Below, piece after piece: positions 55,751-64,000 of a stretch of 64,000 bases of DNA. Source of the DNA: Pantoea sp. CCBC3-3-1. Its GTDB lineage: Bacteria; Pseudomonadota; Gammaproteobacteria; Enterobacterales; Enterobacteriaceae. Under the pieces are notes generated by a model that saw nothing but the letters and a program-made list of their open reading frames with translations, was not told the DNA's origin and ran no database searches. The position numbers and the translations under genes are program-made. The stretch's first letter is position 1. Each line of letters opens with the position of its first letter. The stretch covers positions 2,356,001 to 2,420,000 of the forward strand of contig NZ_CP034363.1 in the NCBI RefSeq assembly GCF_007981265.1, in the 5' to 3' direction.

Positions 55751-57958
55751 TCAGAAGTGATAGCTGGCGGTCAGTGAGAAGTTACGCGGTTCGCCGTAGA
55801 CGATATAGTTACCGACGTTGGTGTCGTATTCTTTATCAAACAGGTTGTTCAGGTTGGCCTGCAATGTGAGCTGTTTGGTCAGCTGGTAACGGCCAAACAG
55901 GTTCACCAGTGCATAGCTGCCCTGCTCTGCATGCCAGGTGCCGTTGCCTTCCGGTGCATCAACATCATCCCAGACGTGCGTCTGCCAGTTAACGCCGCCG
56001 CCAACGGTCAGTGCCTGCAACATTGGCAGACGATAGCTGGTAAACATTTTCAGCTGGGTACGCGGTAAGGTTGGGTTCACCGCTGTGCCATCGCGCTCTT
56101 CTGCAATATAGCGCGTGCCGCCGACGGTCATCTGCCAGTTATCGGTTATCGCGCCATTCACTTCAAACTCAACGCCACGGCTTACGGTACCTGATTTACC
56201 GACGTAAGCGGTATCGTTAGAGCCTGCGATAGTTTGGTTGGTGCTTTGCGCCACGTTATCCAGTTCTGAGCGGAAAACGGTCAGTGAGGTGGTCAGGCGG
56301 CTGTTAAACCAGTCTGATTTCAGGCCCGCTTCGTAGTTTTTGCCCACCACCGGTGCCAGGTAGCTGCCGTTGATATCACGATAGGATTGCGGCTGGAACA
56401 CAGAGGTATAACTGCCGTAGGCGGACCAGTTTTCGTCGATGTCATAGATCAGGCCAGCGTAGGGCGTAATGTTATTTTTTTCGACGTTTTCAGTCAGCGT
56501 GTTGGTGCTCCAGCGCGTATAGCGCGCGCCGAGGATCAGGTGCAGCGGATCGGCCAGTGAAATACGGGTAGCGACGTAGGCGGATTTCTGGCGCGTGGTG
56601 TCATCCTGCGACAGCGATCGTTCGCCCCAGTCAGTTTCTGGATACTGGCTGTTGTAGCTGTTGAAGTCGCCCAGCGATTCGGAAGAGATATTATCAAAGG
56701 CGCTGTAGTAGGTATTTTCCTGCTTGCTGTAGCTCACGCCCGCCATCAGTTCATGCTGACGACCAAACAGTTGATAAGGGCCGCTGGCAAACGTATCGAC
56801 AGAATTTATTTTACGTTTGCCGGTGTTGTAGCCCGTGCCGCCAACGACCGGGTAATCAGCATAAGAGGAAACGCCGGCGCCGGTGTTTTTATCGAAGAAA
56901 CCGTTGATATAGAGCTGTCGGCTGTCGAGATAGGTTTCGTTATGGGTGCCGTTCAGGGTTAGCTGCCAGCCGTTATCAAAGCTCTGCTTCAGCGTCACGA
57001 ACGCTTTTTTACTCTCTTTGTCGTTATAGGCCCAGTCAGGCGCGGTATTAAATCCGCGACGGTAATGGGTCAGGCTGCCGTCGGTATACCAGCGCGGCGC
57101 CCCGCCCCAGGTTGGACTGTCGGCATTCACTTCCTGATATTCGTAGCCCACTGAAAGTAAAGTAGAATCCGTCAGGTCGGCATCGACCACGCCATAAATA
57201 AATTTCTTCTCGGCGCTGTAGCGCTCCACGAAGCTGTCGTTATCCTGATAACCGGCAACCAGGCGACCGCGAACGTTGCCCGACTCACTCAGCGGCGCAG
57301 ACAAATCAGCGACATAGCGCTGTTTGTTCCAGCTACCGTAAGTCGCGGAAACGTCGCCGGTGAATTCTTTGCTGTCGGCATGCTTGCGCACCATATTAAC
57401 CGCGGCGGAAGGATTCCCCGCGCCGGTCATCAGGCCGGTTGCGCCGCGCACCACCTCAACACGCTCATATAGCGCCGTATCGGTCTGGGAATCGCCCAGG
57501 TTCCAGCGCCCTTCAAAGACGGTTGGAATGCCATCGACCATATAGTTGTCGATTAAAAAACCGCGCGAGTAATACGTTTTGCGGTCCATATCCGCACCAG
57601 AAACGCTTTCCTGAATCGCGGTGGTGTTATTCAGTACCTGCCCCAGAGACTGAAGCTGCTGATCCTGCATGCGCTGCTTGCTGATAATACTGACCGATTG
57701 AGGAATATCACGCGCCGTCAGAGACATTTTGGTGCCGGCGTTAGTGACCGGCACGCTGTAATCGGTAGCGGCAGTGTCGCTGGCACTATTGGCCGTGGCG
57801 TCTACCGTCAGGGTCTGCTGTTCTTTTGTCACTTCTGCCGCTGAGGCGTGCGGCATTTGAATAGCGACAGCGACCAGCGCAGCGACGACGGAATAAGGCG
57901 TGCCGGTTTTGAGGCTACAACAGCTACTTTCCCTGATACGGTTTAAGTCAAAAAACAT
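55751..57958 (-). CDS. fhuE: FhuE-like TonB-dependent ferric hydroxamate (coprogen/rhodotorulate) receptor
   Basis: 735 residues, close to E. coli FhuE (729). Signal peptide of about 40 residues ending ASAAE, plug domain (RDIPQSVSIISKQRMQDQ; YERVEVVRGATGLMTGAGNPSAAVNMVRKHA) and beta barrel ending in SYHF. The VNMVRKH plug and GAGNPSA motif are typical of the FhuE/FpvA branch. Ribosome site AGGAAAT before the ATG. A candidate Fur box lies 170 bases upstream. Confidence 0.92.
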   Translation of the reverse strand: MFFDLNRIRESSCCSLKTGTPYSVVAALVAVAIQMPHASAAEVTKEQQTLTVDATANSASDTAATDYSVPVTNAGTKMSLTARDIPQSVSIISKQRMQDQQLQSLGQVLNNTTAIQESVSGADMDRKTYYSRGFLIDNYMVDGIPTVFEGRWNLGDSQTDTALYERVEVVRGATGLMTGAGNPSAAVNMVRKHADSKEFTGDVSATYGSWNKQRYVADLSAPLSESGNVRGRLVAGYQDNDSFVERYSAEKKFIYGVVDADLTDSTLLSVGYEYQEVNADSPTWGGAPRWYTDGSLTHYRRGFNTAPDWAYNDKESKKAFVTLKQSFDNGWQLTLNGTHNETYLDSRQLYINGFFDKNTGAGVSSYADYPVVGGTGYNTGKRKINSVDTFASGPYQLFGRQHELMAGVSYSKQENTYYSAFDNISSESLGDFNSYNSQYPETDWGERSLSQDDTTRQKSAYVATRISLADPLHLILGARYTRWSTNTLTENVEKNNITPYAGLIYDIDENWSAYGSYTSVFQPQSYRDINGSYLAPVVGKNYEAGLKSDWFNSRLTTSLTVFRSELDNVAQSTNQTIAGSNDTAYVGKSGTVSRGVEFEVNGAITDNWQMTVGGTRYIAEERDGTAVNPTLPRTQLKMFTSYRLPMLQALTVGGGVNWQTHVWDDVDAPEGNGTWHAEQGSYALVNLFGRYQLTKQLTLQANLNNLFDKEYDTNVGNYIVYGEPRNFSLTASYHF

Positions 57959-58125
57959 CTTATTTCCTCAAAAGAATTTTTATTGTGTTTTATTTAAACG
58001 CCTGTCGAATGGCGCTCAGCCACGCTTAACAACTCGCCGGACTAAAGGCGGCGATCCCCCTGTACCTGAAGAGGTTTTTCTGCTTTCCGCCCCGCGGGCA
58101 CCCACAGAGACGCCAGTCCATAAAT

Positions 58126-58144
58126 GCGAATGAGAACTATAATT
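58126..58144. promoter_or_regulatory. Candidate Fur box upstream of fhuE
   Basis: 12 of 19 positions match the Fur consensus, with the typical AATGAGAA half. About 170 bases upstream of the fhuE start. Found by eye. Confidence 0.5.
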
Positions 58145-58348
58145 TTTTTTATTTAGCATGTAAAAGATTATTAATGAACTTTTCAGGATTTTGTTAGTCC
58201 CCTGTTAAGCTCGTCTAAAGGTATGAAGGTTGAGTGAGTGGTGTTTAAAAGAAATAGATATGTATGTTGTAACTAAATATGGGCGGAGCCACCCGCTCTT
58301 CGCTGAACGTGTCGGCTGCCACGCCGGGTTCCGTCACAAAAGAATCCT

Positions 58349-58365
58349 CTTAATGTTTCCTTAAT
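58349..58365 (+). promoter_or_regulatory. PmrA box upstream of the pmrR-like gene
   Basis: CTTAAT-GTTTC-CTTAAT fits the YTTAAK-N5-YTTAAK PmrA consensus at every position. It lies 42 bases before the start of the small gene, placing that gene under the PmrA regulator encoded at 59600-60280. Confidence 0.82.
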
Positions 58366-58407
58366 ATAAACCTGAGAAACTCCTCAGACGACATAGAGGA
58401 GTTTCCG

Positions 58408-58509
58408 ATGAAATCTGCACGCATCCGTCCGGCCAGTGAATATGCCACCGCGCTGTTTTGCGCCCTGGTGATCGTCTCTTTTCTGAAAATCTGGTTCACC
58501 ACCTTTTAG
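58408..58509 (+). CDS. pmrR: PmrR-like small membrane protein (33 residues)
   Basis: A 33-codon gene with GAGGAG before the ATG and a perfect PmrA box upstream. After a short polar N-terminus (MKSARIRPASEY) comes one membrane helix ending VSFLKIWFTTF, which closely resembles the end of Salmonella PmrR (SSFLYIWFATY, from memory). PmrR is a PmrA-induced peptide that inhibits the lipid A kinase LpxT, freeing phosphate sites for EptA. Its place, convergent with and 11 bases from pmrB, matches the enterobacterial locus. Too short for ordinary gene finders. Confidence 0.82.
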   Translation: MKSARIRPASEYATALFCALVIVSFLKIWFTTF

Positions 58510-58520
58510 CGCCCCGCTTC

Positions 58521-59603
58521 TCAGCCGCCAGAGGTAAAGGTTATCCTGGCGGAACAGCCATGCTGCTCGCGACGATTTTCAAGGAAAAAGTGAGCCTGAT
58601 GCAGTTGGGCAATGCGGGTGACAATACTCAGTCCCAGCCCAATCCCGCCGTAACGGCTGTCCATACGGACAAAAGCTTTGGTCAGTTCGCCGCTTTTACT
58701 CTCATCAATGCCCGGTCCCTGATCTTCCACCACCATTGCTGGCGCAGGCTGATGATCAATCCGAAGCGTGATAACCGTTCCTTCCGGGCTATAGCGATGG
58801 GCGTTCTCAACCAGATTACGTAACAGAACCCGTAACAACGTGGCGTCGCCGCGAACGCTCACCGCTGTGGTAAAGTCCATTTTCAGGGTCTGCTGACGCT
58901 GTGCCAGCATGGTGTGCAGTTCATGCTCCATTGGGATCGCCACATCCTCCACCAGCGAGACGTTCTGATAATTACCGGAAGTGAACGACTGACCCACCCG
59001 CGCCAGCTGCAACAGCTGCGAAACGCTGTTGGTCATCTGATCCAGCCGTTGCAGCAGCGGTTTGACGTTAATATTATTTTTTTTCTCAATCAGTTCCAGA
59101 TGCAGGCGAAGCCCTGCCAGCGGCGTGCGTAGCTCGTGCGCCACGTCAGCGGTGAACATTCTTTCACGTTCTATACTGGTGGTTAAACGAGAGACCAGCT
59201 GATTAATCGCCAGGGTAACGGCATCCACTTCATTAACCGACCGGCGAAGATTGATCGGGTCGAGATCGTCGTCCCGGCGATTCTCAAGATGATGCTGAAG
59301 CTCATATAAGGGGCGGGTGATCCATTTCACCGCCTGATAGCAAATCAGCAGCGTCATGGCGATCATAATCAGGCTGGGCAAGGCCAGACTCGCTACCGCT
59401 TCATGGATCTCTTTCTCAACATGCTTGTGCTGATCGTGCTTGTGAACTTCCGCATCCACCAGCAGCTGAATTTGTTCTTTGCTTTCATGCCACAGCCAGG
59501 CGACGCTGATAACCTGACAAAAAAGCAGGATCAGGCCAATGACCAACAGCAGACGAAAGCGTATCGTGCTGCTACTCCGTTTTAGCTCGGACAGGTGTTT
59601 CAT
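58521..59603 (-). CDS. basS: Sensor histidine kinase PmrB (BasS)
   Basis: 360 residues. Two membrane segments (about 17-37 and 72-90) flank a short periplasmic loop with the two ExxE motifs known for Fe(III) sensing in PmrB, E40-E43 (HESKE) and E65-E68 (EIHE). Between them is a histidine-rich stretch, H54 to H61 (HKHDQHKH). Then HAMP, phospho-acceptor [15 protein letters not shown] and ATPase ([30 protein letters not shown]). Phosphorylates PmrA; overlaps its gene by four bases. Confidence 0.95.
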   Translation of the reverse strand: MKHLSELKRSSSTIRFRLLLVIGLILLFCQVISVAWLWHESKEQIQLLVDAEVHKHDQHKHVEKEIHEAVASLALPSLIMIAMTLLICYQAVKWITRPLYELQHHLENRRDDDLDPINLRRSVNEVDAVTLAINQLVSRLTTSIERERMFTADVAHELRTPLAGLRLHLELIEKKNNINVKPLLQRLDQMTNSVSQLLQLARVGQSFTSGNYQNVSLVEDVAIPMEHELHTMLAQRQQTLKMDFTTAVSVRGDATLLRVLLRNLVENAHRYSPEGTVITLRIDHQPAPAMVVEDQGPGIDESKSGELTKAFVRMDSRYGGIGLGLSIVTRIAQLHQAHFFLENRREQHGCSARITFTSGG

Positions 59604-60280
59604 TCAGGTTTTCCGCACGTTTCCGCCGTTATCAGCGCATAACCAAACCCCCGTAGCGTGCGAATTGACGATTTGCCAATCTTCTCGCGAAGGTTATGGA
59701 TATGCACTTCAAGGGTGTTCGTTGACGGCTCCGTTTCCCAGTTATAGATATCATTGTAAAGCACTTCGCGGTGTACCGGCTTACTTGCTTTCAGCATCAG
59801 CCTGGAGAGAATGGCATACTCTTTTGGCGTTAAGTCCAGCAGCTCACCGGAAAAATGAATCTGACGGTGCGCCATATCCAGCGACAGATTGCCAGCCTCA
59901 ATGCGGCTGTCACCCTGATTCACGTGTCGGCGGATCAGCGCGCGAATACGTGCCAGCAGCTCGTCCAGGGCAAAAGGCTTAATTAAATAGTCGTCAGCAC
60001 CCGCGTCGAGGCCCGCAATACGTTCCTGTACGGTATCCCTTGCGGTCAGGATCAGTACCGGCAGCTTTATTTTCTGTCGTCGCTGCCGCAACAGCAGATG
60101 CAGGCCATCCTCATCGGGCAATCCCAGATCCAGCACCAGCAGGCTGTACAGCCCGCTCGCCAGATGCGCTTCCGCCTCGCGAACGCTAGTGACACCGTCA
60201 CAGACATAGCCTTCACCTTCCAGCGCGATAATCAGCCCCTGCAACAGCAAGGCATCGTCTTCAACTACCAGTATTTTCAT
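59600..60280 (-). CDS. basR: Response regulator PmrA (BasR)
   Basis: 226 residues, OmpR family. Receiver with acidic pocket E7-D8-D9, phospho-acceptor Asp51 ([13 protein letters not shown]), Thr (ILTARD) and Lys ([10 protein letters not shown]), then a winged-helix DNA-binding domain ([38 protein letters not shown]). Activates eptA, itself and pmrR through PmrA boxes. Its start abuts the eptA stop. Confidence 0.96.
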   Translation of the reverse strand: MKILVVEDDALLLQGLIIALEGEGYVCDGVTSVREAEAHLASGLYSLLVLDLGLPDEDGLHLLLRQRRQKIKLPVLILTARDTVQERIAGLDAGADDYLIKPFALDELLARIRALIRRHVNQGDSRIEAGNLSLDMAHRQIHFSGELLDLTPKEYAILSRLMLKASKPVHREVLYNDIYNWETEPSTNTLEVHIHNLREKIGKSSIRTLRGFGYALITAETCGKPE

Positions 60281-61918
60281 TTACGCTTTACTCCGACAGG
60301 CCGTCAGAATGTCATCGGAAGTCATGTACTCACGGGTCATCGTCCCCGTCAGGCCCAGTACCGTTGAAAAAAGATTATCCTGGGAAAAATGTTGCGTCGC
60401 GGCTGCTTTATTCAGACACCGCGTGTCCACAGCATAGCGTTTCTGATAGTCAGGAGATAACCAAATCACCATGGGAACATGCTTTTGCGCTTCTGGTGCA
60501 ATGGCGTAAGGCATGCCGTGCAGATAAACGCCGTTCTCGCCCAGCGATTCGCCATGATCGGAGAGATAGACCAGGCTGGTGGTAAAGCGATCCTGATGAG
60601 CCTGTAGCAGCCTGATGGCCCGATCGACGATGTAATCTGCATAGAGCAGCGTGTTGTCATAGGTGTTAATCAGCTGCTGCTGAGAACAGGTCTGAATCTC
60701 ATTGGTGTCACACGTCGGCGTAAACTGACGAAACGCGGGCGGATAGCGATGGTAATATGTTGGACCGTGGCTACCAATGGTATGCAGCACGATAACGCCG
60801 TTGCCTTTCAGCCGGTCGATATACGCCTCCAGCCCGTGGAACAGGACGTCGTCATAGCATTCGCCATCAATACACATTCCGGGAAGGTTAAGGCGGGTCA
60901 TATCCTGATGCGGCACGCGGTCGCAGGCACCTTTACAGCCGCCGTCGTTTTCATTCCACAACACATTGATCCCGGCTCGCTGAATGATATCCAGTAAGCC
61001 TTCCTGATGGCTGGCCAGCGCATCATCATAATGCGCACGCGGCATATTCGAAAACATGCACGGAACTGACACCGCCGTCGAGGTGCCACAGGACACGGTA
61101 TTCGGGAAGCCGATAACGTCATCGTTAGCCAGTCGCGGCGTCGTCTGACGTTCGTAACCTAACAGCGAGAAATGGTCTGCACGGGATGTTTCCCCAACAA
61201 TCAGAATCGTTAAATTCTGTTTGCCTTCGAGCCGTTGCGGATTTTGATGCGCGTCCTCACCGATGCGTACCAGCGGCAGATTCGCCAGACGATGATGAGA
61301 GTAATAAGACCAGGACGCGACAATGCTGTTGGAAGGACTCAGCGACTTGACCAGCTCTTTATTATTACGGAACAGCGAGGCGTAATCTTTATAGAACGGC
61401 AGCGCCACCAGCCCAATCAGCAGCGCCGAAATCAGCAGACTGCCCAGACGATAAAATACGCTTTTCCATACTGGCTGCCTCTTTTTAACGCGGATCAGAA
61501 ACAGCAGCACGATGGGTAAGATAGCGGAAACGAGCAAGGTAAGCAGCAGCTGCGGCGTCACTAAGGCAAAGCTTTCGGACGCGGTGGTATCCAGCATGTT
61601 AACAATCATCGACCTGTCGAGCACGATACCAAAGCTGATAATAAAGTACTGAGCCGCAGCGGAAACCAGGATGAAAACCGCCAGCAGCACCCTTTCCAGC
61701 CGGAGAAACGAAGCCAGCGTCGCGGCTATATTGATTACGCTAAATGCCACTAACGGCATAGAGAGAAAAACCAGCGTGGTGTGCACTGTCGTCAGGGGCA
61801 TAACTGCCAATACCTGACGGTAGTAAGCAATATTAAGGAATACGGCAATATAGAGTGAAAAAGCAGTCAGTAGCCAAAGCCGACTCAGTGTCGGTCTTTT
61901 CAGTGTAAACAGGGACAT
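60281..61918 (-). CDS. eptA: Lipid A phosphoethanolamine transferase
   Basis: 545 residues. Five N-terminal membrane segments (to about residue 180) and a periplasmic sulfatase-fold domain. Zinc-site Glu in IVGETSRADHFS, nucleophile Thr in SCGTSTAVSVPCMFSN, later DHGESLGENGVYLHG and several disulfide-type cysteines. Transfers phosphoethanolamine from phosphatidylethanolamine to lipid A phosphates, lowering binding of polymyxin and other cationic peptides. First gene of eptA-basR-basS, behind a PmrA box. Confidence 0.96.
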   Translation of the reverse strand: MSLFTLKRPTLSRLWLLTAFSLYIAVFLNIAYYRQVLAVMPLTTVHTTLVFLSMPLVAFSVINIAATLASFLRLERVLLAVFILVSAAAQYFIISFGIVLDRSMIVNMLDTTASESFALVTPQLLLTLLVSAILPIVLLFLIRVKKRQPVWKSVFYRLGSLLISALLIGLVALPFYKDYASLFRNNKELVKSLSPSNSIVASWSYYSHHRLANLPLVRIGEDAHQNPQRLEGKQNLTILIVGETSRADHFSLLGYERQTTPRLANDDVIGFPNTVSCGTSTAVSVPCMFSNMPRAHYDDALASHQEGLLDIIQRAGINVLWNENDGGCKGACDRVPHQDMTRLNLPGMCIDGECYDDVLFHGLEAYIDRLKGNGVIVLHTIGSHGPTYYHRYPPAFRQFTPTCDTNEIQTCSQQQLINTYDNTLLYADYIVDRAIRLLQAHQDRFTTSLVYLSDHGESLGENGVYLHGMPYAIAPEAQKHVPMVIWLSPDYQKRYAVDTRCLNKAAATQHFSQDNLFSTVLGLTGTMTREYMTSDDILTACRSKA

Positions 61919-61965
61919 AACAGATTTCCGTTAACCAACAATGACCGATAATGTGGCAGAGGAAG

Positions 61966-61982
61966 ATTAGGAAAACCTTAAG
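61966..61982 (-). promoter_or_regulatory. PmrA box upstream of eptA
   Basis: On the minus strand CTTAAG-GTTTT-CCTAAT fits the PmrA consensus with one mismatch, 48 bases before the eptA start. It overlaps a perfect palindrome, AACCTTAAG-CGG-CTTAAGGTT. Confidence 0.7.
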
Positions 61983-62308
61983 CCGCTTAAGGTTACGTCG
62001 GAAGCGAAAGCTAGCTGCCACCCCTGGCATCATTGAGCCAAATTCAATACTTACGGCAGGTAACGAAATATAACCCCGCGTTTTTTCGCACTCCGTTTAA
62101 TTAAGCTCAACAAAACCCGCTGATTTCCCCCTACCACGGAGACAAGTGCGAAAGCCGCTTTCCCCCAGCCGATGGTTTAAGCATGATCTGAAGGAATTTG
62201 CAGCGGTTAGCGTTTTTAAGATGAACCCGAACCGTTACTGGCTGTATTCGGCAGCGCGGTAGCGGTAATATGGGCATCTCAAAGTGTGTTGCTTGATAGT
62301 GAGGTTCA

Positions 62309-63127
62309 ATGATTTGTCGTTTTACTCTGGCCGCTGTAATGGCCACCCTGACGCTGGCTGGCTGTGCAAGTCAGCATAAAAGCGAACCGAGCGCGCCAAC
62401 CGAGTCGGCGGATACCCGCTTTTTTAAAGGCCCTGCGCAAATATCGGCAAATGACTTCTCTGAAGGTCCGACCGAAGTCAAAGTCTCGCACGTCATCAGC
62501 CGTACGGATGATGGCTCGCCCATTTACGTCACCGTAGACGGTAACGATGCTGGCGCGATTATTCGTGGTCAGAGTCTGGAGCTGCACCTGCCCGCAGGCG
62601 ATCATCAGATTGGGGGATATGTCCCTACACTGCTTGGCTTTGGCCGCGTAACCGTTCAGTCGATTAAAATCACCACCCGACCTGACCAGGTAAAACAGGT
62701 CGCCTATTCCGTTACCCGCAGTAAACCTGCCTTTACTGAAAAAGCCGCAATACCGGTAACGACAGCTAAAGCGGCACCGGCACCAGAAAACATTAAGACG
62801 GCAACAGCCGCCGTATCGACGCCTGCCACCACCACCAGCGCCGCGCCGGTCTCAACGCCAGCATCTTCTTCTGAAGCAGCAACGGCGACTCAGACAACGT
62901 CAGCACCCGTAACCGCACCCGCTGCCGCGACAGTGCCGTCGGCCCCGGCAACGACGTCGACCACTGAGTCAGGCACCTCCGCTGAAACTCAATCTGCGCC
63001 AGCAACCACGTCGGGCACGGAAGCAACGGCTTCGAAAACAACCTCAACGTCTGAAACGGCGGCAGGTTCTGAATCTGCGTCGACGGAGAAAACCACGTCT
63101 GCCGAAGCCGCATCAACTCAGGGTTAA
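62309..63127 (+). CDS. Lipoprotein with long Ser/Thr/Ala-rich tail
   Basis: 272 residues. A lipoprotein signal ends in LAGC with Cys19. Residues about 55-130 form a small folded domain (IYVTVDGNDAGAIIRGQSLELHLPAGDHQIGGYVP), reminiscent of PEGA/DUF2846-type carrier domains. From about 134 to the end the sequence is almost only Thr, Ser, Ala, Pro and Glu, a low-complexity periplasmic or surface-exposed spacer. No function assigned. GAGG lies five bases before the ATG. Probably monocistronic. Confidence 0.85.
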   Translation: MICRFTLAAVMATLTLAGCASQHKSEPSAPTESADTRFFKGPAQISANDFSEGPTEVKVSHVISRTDDGSPIYVTVDGNDAGAIIRGQSLELHLPAGDHQIGGYVPTLLGFGRVTVQSIKITTRPDQVKQVAYSVTRSKPAFTEKAAIPVTTAKAAPAPENIKTATAAVSTPATTTSAAPVSTPASSSEAATATQTTSAPVTAPAAATVPSAPATTSTTESGTSAETQSAPATTSGTEATASKTTSTSETAAGSESASTEKTTSAEAASTQG

Positions 63128-63226
63128 CGATCGCGCTACCCGAAATCATTCTTTCTGCAAGCGAAGGCACCATGCCTTCGTTTCGCCCCGCACTGAATCT
63201 CAGCGATAACATTCTGCTTCAAAACT

Positions 63227-63256
63227 AAAAAAAACGGCCACCCACAGGGTCGCCGT
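63227..63256 (-). terminator. Terminator of the ahr gene
   Basis: ACGGC-C-ACCC (63234-63243) pairs with GGGT-C-GCCGT (63247-63256) with one internal mismatch; leftward a run of eight T follows. Confidence 0.75.
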
Positions 63257-63293
63257 TGATGATGTGTAACGCGCAGCTAATCCGCGCGAAAAA

Positions 63294-64000
63294 TCAGAAG
63301 TCCGCTTTCAGTACTACACGGTAATTCGCCTTACCGGCACGCACGTGCTCCAGCGCGTCGTTGATCTTCGACATCGGGAAGAACTCAACTTTTGGCGCAA
63401 TATCGCGACGCGAAGCCAGTTTCAGCAGCGAACGCAGCTGGCCTGGTGAACCCGTTGAAGAACCGGTCAGCGCTTTATCACCCATAATCAGCTCGAAGGC
63501 AGACACTTCAAACGGCTTCATCACCGCACCGACGGTGTGGAACTTGCCTTTAGGCGCCAGCGCGGCGAAGTAAGGTTTCCAGTCCAGATCGACAGCAACG
63601 GTGCTGATAATCAGATCGAAGCTACCCGCCAGCGCTTTCAACGCCTCCGGATCGCGGCTGTTAACCACTTCATCCGCACCCATATCCAGAATCGACTGCT
63701 TTTTAGCAGGTGATGAGCTGAACGCCACCACTTCTGCGCCCAGCGCATGCAGCAGTTTAATAGCAATGTGGCCCAGGCCACCGATACCAATAACGCCAAC
63801 GCGGCTGGTCGCCGTGATGTTGCTCATCAGCAGCGGTTTGAATACGGTAATACCGCCACACAGCAGCGGACCGGCAGTCGTCGGATCCAGTTTTTCTGGC
63901 AGAGGAATAACCCACTGCCAGTCGGCACGCAGCTTCTCGGCAAAGCCGCCGTGGTTCAAAATGGTTGGCGTGGAGCCGTTTTCACAGTTAACGTGCTCGC
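63294..64000 (-). CDS. ahr: NADPH-dependent aldehyde reductase Ahr (3' part)
   Basis: About 235 residues are visible; the frame continues past the right edge, so the start and catalytic zinc site are outside. Closely follows E. coli Ahr (YjgB): [38 protein letters not shown], the nucleotide motif [22 protein letters not shown], and the ending [21 protein letters not shown]. Zinc-type medium-chain dehydrogenase reducing aliphatic and aromatic aldehydes. Followed by its own terminator. Confidence 0.92.
   Translation of the reverse strand, partial: EHVNCENGSTPTILNHGGFAEKLRADWQWVIPLPEKLDPTTAGPLLCGGITVFKPLLMSNITATSRVGVIGIGGLGHIAIKLLHALGAEVVAFSSSPAKKQSILDMGADEVVNSRDPEALKALAGSFDLIISTVAVDLDWKPYFAALAPKGKFHTVGAVMKPFEVSAFELIMGDKALTGSSTGSPGQLRSLLKLASRRDIAPKVEFFPMSKINDALEHVRAGKANYRVVLKADF

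Noticed and set aside
61940..61985. Classical CTTAAG-N5-CTTAAG PmrA box using both CTTAAG copies before eptA
   Set aside because: The two CTTAAG copies are only three bases apart, not five; the correctly spaced box uses CTTAAG and CCTAAT instead.
62793..63212. 139-codon minus-strand frame over the lipoprotein tail
   Set aside because: Arises from the repetitive Thr/Ser/Ala codons on the other strand; no start signal or family.
1..64000. CRISPR arrays, tRNA/rRNA genes, prophage or insertion sequences
   Set aside because: No regular spaced repeats, tRNA cloverleaf, transposase or integrase was seen on either strand.

Overview
The window looks like the chromosome of a member of the Enterobacterales, most likely a Pantoea/Erwinia-type (Erwiniaceae) bacterium. 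The evidence is co-linearity with E. coli blocks (citCDEFXG-citT, ygbIJKLMN, eptA-basR-basS-pmrR), housekeeping genes of that order (mqo, galP, ahr, fhuE), and a dat-ddc pair. The genus is an inference. No rRNA, tRNA, CRISPR array, insertion sequence or phage gene was recognised.

Layout. 1-11.7 kb is a Fur-type catechol siderophore locus: a TonB-dependent receptor diverges from fes, an mbtH-like gene and a large EntF-like NRPS that runs off the left edge. The visible NRPS order is C-A-T-E-C-A-T, and both A domains carry the serine code of EntF. 11.8-14.7 kb holds mqo and a LysR regulator. 14.8-20.3 kb is a leftward polar-amino-acid ABC transporter operon translationally coupled to two AhpD/CMD-fold proteins and a flavoprotein. 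20.7-21.8 kb is a pair of unknown genes. 21.9-28.6 kb is the citrate lyase operon with its CitT antiporter. 28.8-34.9 kb is the L-threonate (tetronate) catabolic cluster under a DeoR regulator.

35.0-36.6 kb is an orphan type VI secretion cassette (Hcp, Amidase_2 effector, periplasmic immunity candidate). 36.9-40.0 kb is a redox operon (exported peroxiredoxin, short DsbD-like protein, ECF sigma factor, DUF1109/NrsF anti-sigma). 40.3-44.4 kb carries an AT-rich orphan HsdR-N nuclease, a Tat-exported aminotransferase and a soluble two-PAS chemotaxis transducer. 45-51.9 kb has galP, LysR regulators, a YdcZ-type transporter pair, a gamma-glutamylcyclotransferase-like gene, a DUF1471-like gene, a nitroreductase and a VF530 protein.

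52.8-55.7 kb makes 1,3-diaminopropane (dat-ddc). 55.8-58.0 kb is a FhuE-type receptor. 58.4-61.9 kb is the polymyxin-resistance locus: eptA, pmrA, pmrB and a 33-codon pmrR-like microprotein gene with a PmrA box. The right edge has a Ser/Thr/Ala-rich lipoprotein and the 3' part of ahr.

The best candidates for something undescribed are the predicted DHB-D-Ser-L-Ser NRPS, the Hcp-amidase-immunity cassette, the pmrR-like gene with a PmrB histidine-rich sensor loop, and the ABC/CMD/flavoprotein operon.
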